A stretch of 64,000 nt of DNA from Triticum aestivum (lineage: Eukaryota > Streptophyta > Magnoliopsida > Poales > Poaceae): positions 187,751,867 through 187,815,866 of the forward strand of contig NC_057796.1 in NCBI RefSeq assembly GCF_018294505.1. Reading direction: 5' to 3'. Below the pieces are notes generated by a model. That model searched no databases. It was not told where the DNA came from and saw only the letters and a program-made list of their open reading frames with translations. The position numbers and the translations under genes were made by a program. Below are positions 59,162 through 64,000 of the stretch, one piece after another (position 1 is the stretch's first letter; every line of letters starts with the position of its first letter).

Positions 59162-60767
59162 TGATGTCTACTATGCAACTTTATTCTTGTAGACACGTGT
59201 TGGGCCTCCAAGCACAGAGTTTTGTAGGACAGCAACAATTTTCCCTCAAGTGGATGACCTAAGGTTTATCAATCCGTGAGAGGTGTAGGATGAAGATGGT
59301 CTCTCTCAAACGACCCTGCAACCAAATACAAGAAATCTCTTATGTCCCCAACACACCCAATACAATGGAAAATTGTATAGGTGCACTAGTTCGGCGAAGA
59401 GATGGTGATAAAAGTGTAATATGGATGGTAGAAATATATATTTATAATCTGAGTAAATAAAAACAGCAAGGTAGAAAATAGTAAACGGGCACAAAAACGG
59501 TATTGCAATGCTTGAAAATGAGGCCTAGGTCCGTACTTTCGCTAGTGCAATCTCTCAATAATGTTAATATAACCACCCCTCAAAGTGCGATGAAGAAATC
59601 ACTCCAAAGTTCCTATCTAGCGGAGAACATAAGACGGAATTGTTTGTAGGGTACGAAACCACCTCAAAGCTATTCTTTCCGATCAATCTATCCTAGAGTT
59701 CGTACTAAAATAACACCAAGCTATTCTTTCTGATCGATCTAACCAAGAGTTCGTACTAAAATAACACCAAAGCAAATTCAGATTCGTAATATTCAATCCA
59801 ACACAAAGAACTTCAAAGAGTGCCCCAAGATTTCTACCAGAGAAACAAAGACAACAACGTGCATCAACCCCTATGCATATATTACCCCAATGTCACCTCG
59901 AGGATCCGCGAGTTGAGTGCCAAAACATATATCAAGTGAATCAATACGATACCCCATTGTCACCACGAGTATTCAATTGCAAGACATATATCAAGTGTTC
60001 TCAAATCCATAAAAGTATTCAACCCGATAACAACGAAATCTCAAAGGGAAAAACTCAATTCATCACAACAAGATAGAGAGGGGAAAACACCATATGATCC
60101 AACTATATTAACAAAGCCCGCGATACATCAAGATCATGACATCTCAAGAACACGAGAGAGAGAGAGAGAGAGAGATTAAACACATAGCTACTGGTACAAA
60201 CCCTCAGCCCCGAGGGTGGACTACTCCCTACTCATCGTGGTGGCCACCGGGATGATGAAGATGGCCACCGGAGATGATTCCCCCCTCCCGCAGGGTGCCG
60301 GAAAGGGACTAGATTGGTTTTCGGTGGCTACAGAGACTTGCGGTGGTGGAACTTCTGATCTAGGTTAACCCGGAAGGGTTTCGGAATATTTGGGAATTTA
60401 TAGTGCAAAGAAGGGGTATGGGAGGCCACCGAGGTGAGCACAACCCACCAGGGCGCGCCTGGGGGCCTAGGCGCGCCCTGGTGGGTTGTGCCCCCCTCGG
60501 GGCGCCAGGTGTAGCTCCGGCCCATCGGGTGTCTTCTGGTCCATAAAAATTCTCCAAAAAGTTTCGCGGTGTTTGCACTCCGTTTGATATTGATTTTGTG
60601 CGATGTAAAAAACAAGCAAAAAACAGCAACTGGCACTTGGCACTGGGTCAATAGGTTAGTCCCAAAAAATGATATAAAGTTGCTATAAAATGATTGTAAA
60701 ACATCCAAGAATGATAATATAATAGCATGAATACTTCATAAATTGTAGATACATTGGAGACGTATCA
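59162..60767 (-). mobile_element. 5' LTR of the second Athila-type element
   Basis: A 1606-bp block, TGATGTCTAC to GACGTATCA, next to a tRNA-Asp type PBS. It contains a 51-bp tandem duplication (59668, 59719), a GA microsatellite (60154-60174), the promoter palindrome at 60433-60496 and a minus-strand TATA box (CTATAAATTC) at 60395-60404. The 3' LTR partner is not in the window. Confidence 0.9.
60433..60496 (-). promoter_or_regulatory. Paired-GGCGCGCC palindrome of the second Athila-type LTR
   Basis: Two 28-base arms with two or three mismatches flank an 8-base loop (GGGGGCCT). Each arm carries ACAACCCACC next to AGGGCGCGCCT. The TATA box lies 28 bases downstream on the minus strand. Confidence 0.8.
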
Positions 60768-60939
60768 GTAGTGGGTTTGGACGGGTGATGAGAAAAAATG
60801 GTAATTGGAGATAGGGAGACGTATATGGGTTGGTCAAAGGTACAATATTTTCATTCAACTGGTAATTAAAGTTGATATGTTTCACGTAGTTTTCCATCGC
60901 CATTAAGTTTCTAATGGAAATTCATTTTTTAAAAGTCCC

Positions 60940-61227
60940 GTGAGGGAGGAAATCCTCTCTACATGAAGCCTATGGTTAACTTTGACAAGCTATGTGAGGT
61001 CTATGCTACTGGTTTGGCTAAAGAAGGAGTGCTAAAGGCCCTGGAGAATAAGAAGTTGTAGAAGGTGGATCAACGGTAGAGACACAACCTACTAGCGAAC
61101 TAGGCAAGGAGAATCTTCGTGAATCACATGAGAATGAAAACCCATCTGGTGGTTCTAGGCCTGGTCATAAGAGAACATATCCTGATGATGATGCACTTGA
61201 ACCGGGTCTTATAAATGTGTCCAATAC
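60940..61227 (+). pseudogene. Decayed coding-like remnant, unidentified
   Basis: One frame reads KPMVNFDKLCEVYATGLAKE and continues to LENKKL before a stop. After a one-base shift, ETQPTSELGKENLRESHENE continues to an acidic and basic tail (GHKRTYPDDDALEPG). The composition is that of plant protein, and the Lys-rich linker recalls Myb/SANT-like or transposase-associated proteins, but I cannot assign it. It is cut off by the LTR starting at 61228. Confidence 0.4.
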
Positions 61228-62035
61228 TGTGACACCCTGGATTTTTCCCTTTCTATTTTTTATTGGATTTATTGAATATTTGATTTTGCATTTGGATTTT
61301 CAGTCAATTCCTTTGGACTTGCCACTTGAAATTCTTTTAATTTCCTTCCAAGTGGGTTCTATAAACCATCTCTTGACTTCATCCCTCCCAAAGTAATGCC
61401 ATGGAATAATTTTATTTAATGGCATAATATTCATTTTCCTTTTGAAAATGAATATTTTCTCAATCTACTATGAAGCAACCCTCATTTTTCTTGCTCAAAA
61501 AATTCCCAATGAATTCTCAAATATTCTTTGGACCATGCCTCACCTTCCCATGCAAAAATATGCCATAGTCATTTGGAGAATTTTAGCTCAAGAAATTATT
61601 TTCACTTCAGGACAATACGGGCACTTTGTGATGCAAGTGCATTTTTACTTGATCCTCTTGAGCTGAAATTCTTACCACATGACTACCTTCCTACCAGAAG
61701 CTTAACCACCAAAATTCACTCTTCAAATCTCAGTAAATCAATTTCTAGTTCCACCACAAGTTTCTATCCAGAAACATTTTTGCTTGCTCAAGTCTCATCT
61801 AATGGTCGAGGTGTCAAACCAGGAGCACTATGTAGCCCCGCGTCGAAGGGAAAACACCCTAGACACGGTCTGGCAGCCCCTGGCATACCGCGTGCTCCTG
61901 TGAACACGGTGACCGTGCGTGAACGCGGTGTTCAACGGGCTATCGACGCGCTCTGAGCGTTGGGACCCCTCTGCCGCCGCCCGTTCGCCCTCCTCGCGCC
62001 ACCATAGCTCGTCCATGACACTCAGCCTATCCCGC
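61228..62035 (+). mobile_element. LTR fragment of a Gypsy-type element
   Basis: It begins TGTGACACCCTGGATTTTTC, a typical start of long plant Gypsy LTRs, and continues 808 bases until a second LTR starts at 62036. No coding region is seen. The end of this LTR is not reached. Confidence 0.6.
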
Positions 62036-64000
62036 TGTAACACCCCGGATGTAACTTTCCATATTTGTAACTCCAACTCTTGCCATTTTCGGCTATGTGT
62101 TATGATATTCCCTCCCTGGTCGGGTTTTGTTTTTCGTTTTGCATTTTGTTCATGTCATGCATCTCATATCATGTCATCATGTGCATCTCTTTTGCATACG
62201 TGTTCGTCTCATGCATCCGAGCATTTTCCCCGTTGTCCGTTTTGCAATCCAGCACTCCCACGTGCACCGGCGCACCCCTCTTGTTTCTTTTCATGAGCGG
62301 GTGTTGAACGTTCTCGGAATGGACCGAGTCTTGCCAAGTGGCCTTGGTATACTACCGGTAGACCACCTGTCAAGTTTCGTTCCATTTGGAGGTCGTTTGA
62401 TGCTCCAACGGTTAACCGGGTAACCGCAAAGTCCTTTTGTGTGTTGCAGCAAAACCCCCCTCCAAACAGCCCAATAACCCATCTAAGTCACCACCATGCT
62501 CTCGGTCGTTCCATCACGATCGTGTGGGCAAAAACCGTGCCTCATTTGGACTCTCCTAGCTCCCTATGCCTATATAAACACCTCCCCCTCCGAAATCCGG
62601 GTCCAAACCCTAACCACGCTCCCTCCGCGCGCTGGACACGTCCGCCCGGCGCCGGACGAACCAGCCGCCGCCGCCCGCAGCCATTCAGGGGCTGACACGT
62701 GGCGCCCCACCGCCCGTACGCCGCCGGCCCGCGAGGCCCGCATCCGGCCCCCGCGGCCCGAGNNNNNNNNNNNNNNNNNNNNNNNNNNNNNNNNNNNNNN
62801 NNNNNNNNNNNNNNNNNNNNNNNNNNNNNNNNNNNNNNNNNNNNNNNNNNNNNNNNNNNNNNNNNNNNNNNNNNNNNNNNNNNNNNNNNNNNNNNNNNNN
62901 NNNNNNNNNNNNNNNNNNNNNNNNNNNNNNNNNNNNNNNNNNNNNNNNNNNNNNNNNNNNGCCGCCGCGCCCGTCCCCGCGCCACTCCGGCGACCGCGCC
63001 CCGTCTCCCCGCCGGCGCCTCCTCCTCCTCCCTCGCTCGAGCTCCGGCGAGCCGCTGCCTCGACGTCCGTGCAAGATCTGGATCGGGAGAGGGTTGACCC
63101 CGAAAATATCCAAGTCCTGAATATTTTTGCATTATGTGCTCATGTTCATCGCATCATATCTCTTCGCATACTGCTCCGTTTCGTGCGTGCAATATATCGA
63201 AATGTTCATTACGAGATGCTCTTCATTTTGTTCCATTGTGCCATGCTAGTTTGAGTTCATCTTGATGCCCAAATCTCTGATGCAAGAATGCTATATGATG
63301 TTTTCTGCTGTTACTTATCAGAACTTGGTGATTTGTTATTTTTGTTGCAATTGATGTGTGCATCTTATGAGTATGAGCTCTACATGTGTTTTGATATATG
63401 ACATGCCATATTTACAGAGGTGTATGCCATGTATTTTTGTGATCTATGTGGTGACTAGCACAAGCATGCAAACTAGGCTTCGTGATGTTTTTGTTTTCAG
63501 GGACTTACGATTTTTGCCAAGTCTGTTACTGCTGTTATTTTGTTGCCATGTATCCATGTGTCTACAGAGAGATCCATGCTTCTTTTGGGCATATTCAGTA
63601 AGGATGTTTTGTAGATATAGTTGTGATCTATCCATCCATGCCCCTGTTTGCAATTATGGAGTGCCATAGCATGTCTTAATCTTGCTCTACGTTTGCTATA
63701 AAATATTCCTGGCAGATTCTTAACATGATATTCAATTTTGCCAAGGTTGTTGTAGTTGATCCATACATGCTATGTATTTTCTCTTGCCATAGTTAGCTTC
63801 ATAAACATGCCATCTTGCTGCAGGTATGCTTGTTTTGTCATGCATTGCTTTGTGATGAGTGAATGAAGCTCACCAAGATGCCCTCATAATTTCTGTTACT
63901 GCCATGCTCTGTTTTCTGCTAAGTCTGAAACCTGTTAGCGAAACTTGCTATGTTTACATGGGTGCCATCATATCTTCTGGTCCTTCTTGTTATATGCATT
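62036..64000 (+). mobile_element. 5' part of a long Gypsy LTR, cut by the window end
   Basis: It begins TGTAACACCCCGGATGTAAC and shares the TGTAACACCC start with the Tekay-type LTR at 7710. The GC-rich stretch (62600-63080) followed by TG/AT-rich DNA is the layout of a Tekay-type LTR. The ORFs in the GC-rich part and after 63350 lack protein features. It includes a 198-N gap. Confidence 0.75.
62763..62960. other. 198-N assembly gap
   Basis: Undetermined bases in the GC-rich part of the terminal LTR. Confidence 0.99.

Noticed and set aside
63358..63669. ORF of 103 codons near the window end
   Set aside because: It lies in the AT/TG-rich part of a Gypsy LTR, and no domain is visible.
1..64000. 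tRNA, rRNA or riboswitch genes
   Set aside because: No cloverleaf or conserved rRNA segment was seen; the only tRNA-like matches are retrotransposon primer binding sites.

Overview
The window looks like intergenic DNA from a large grass genome, most likely a Triticeae species (wheat or a close relative). I infer this from the nested long-LTR Ty3/Gypsy elements of Tekay, Athila and Tat type, a CACTA DNA transposon with GGCCC-rich subterminal repeats, and a grass-type F-box/FBD gene. There is no prokaryotic, organellar or rRNA signal. Three long and two 10-base N gaps show it is a scaffold assembly. No database search was run. Clade names come from protein motifs and terminus/PBS signatures; family names are deliberately not fixed.

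Layout. (1) 1-11668: a very young, almost complete chromovirus of Del/Tekay type on the plus strand: the 3' part of the 5' LTR, PBS, an extra upstream ORF, an uninterrupted gag-pol of 1492 codons, PPT, and a 3959-bp 3' LTR containing two 10-N gaps. (2) 11669-14797: an older Athila-type remnant on the minus strand, cut by the Tekay insertion and carrying a 1.5-kb solo LTR. (3) 14871-16306 and 53346-56235: the two halves of one Tat-type Gypsy element on the minus strand (3' LTR and 3' end on the left, integrase/RNase H/RT on the right). (4) 16307-53345: everything between these halves begins with CACTA and ends with TAGTG, with matching subterminal motifs, so it reads as one very large CACTA transposon or a stack grown inside one. 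It holds a broken TNPA-like gene (PF03004 type) with a tandemly amplified exon cassette, about 12 kb of unassigned DNA, a small three-exon gene model, and an F-box/FBD gene. (5) 38385-47920: a non-autonomous Athila-type element (gag-protease plus an ATHILA-type ORF, no RT or integrase) inserted in exon 2 of the F-box gene with a perfect GTGCT target duplication. (6) 56236-60767: internal region and complete 5' LTR of another minus-strand Athila-type element. (7) 60768-64000: a decayed coding-like remnant, an LTR fragment, and the start of another long Gypsy LTR that runs off the window.

How the parts relate. The cut points give an order of events: Tat element, then CACTA inside it, then the Athila element inside the F-box exon carried by the CACTA. 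On the left, Athila remnant, then solo LTR and Tekay element inside it. The only clearly intact long coding regions belong to the Tekay element. The host-type F-box gene is a pseudogene with two independent lesions. The most unusual signals are the paired-GGCGCGCC palindromes just upstream of the TATA box in several different LTRs, one of which is copied inside the Athila element upstream of its second ORF.
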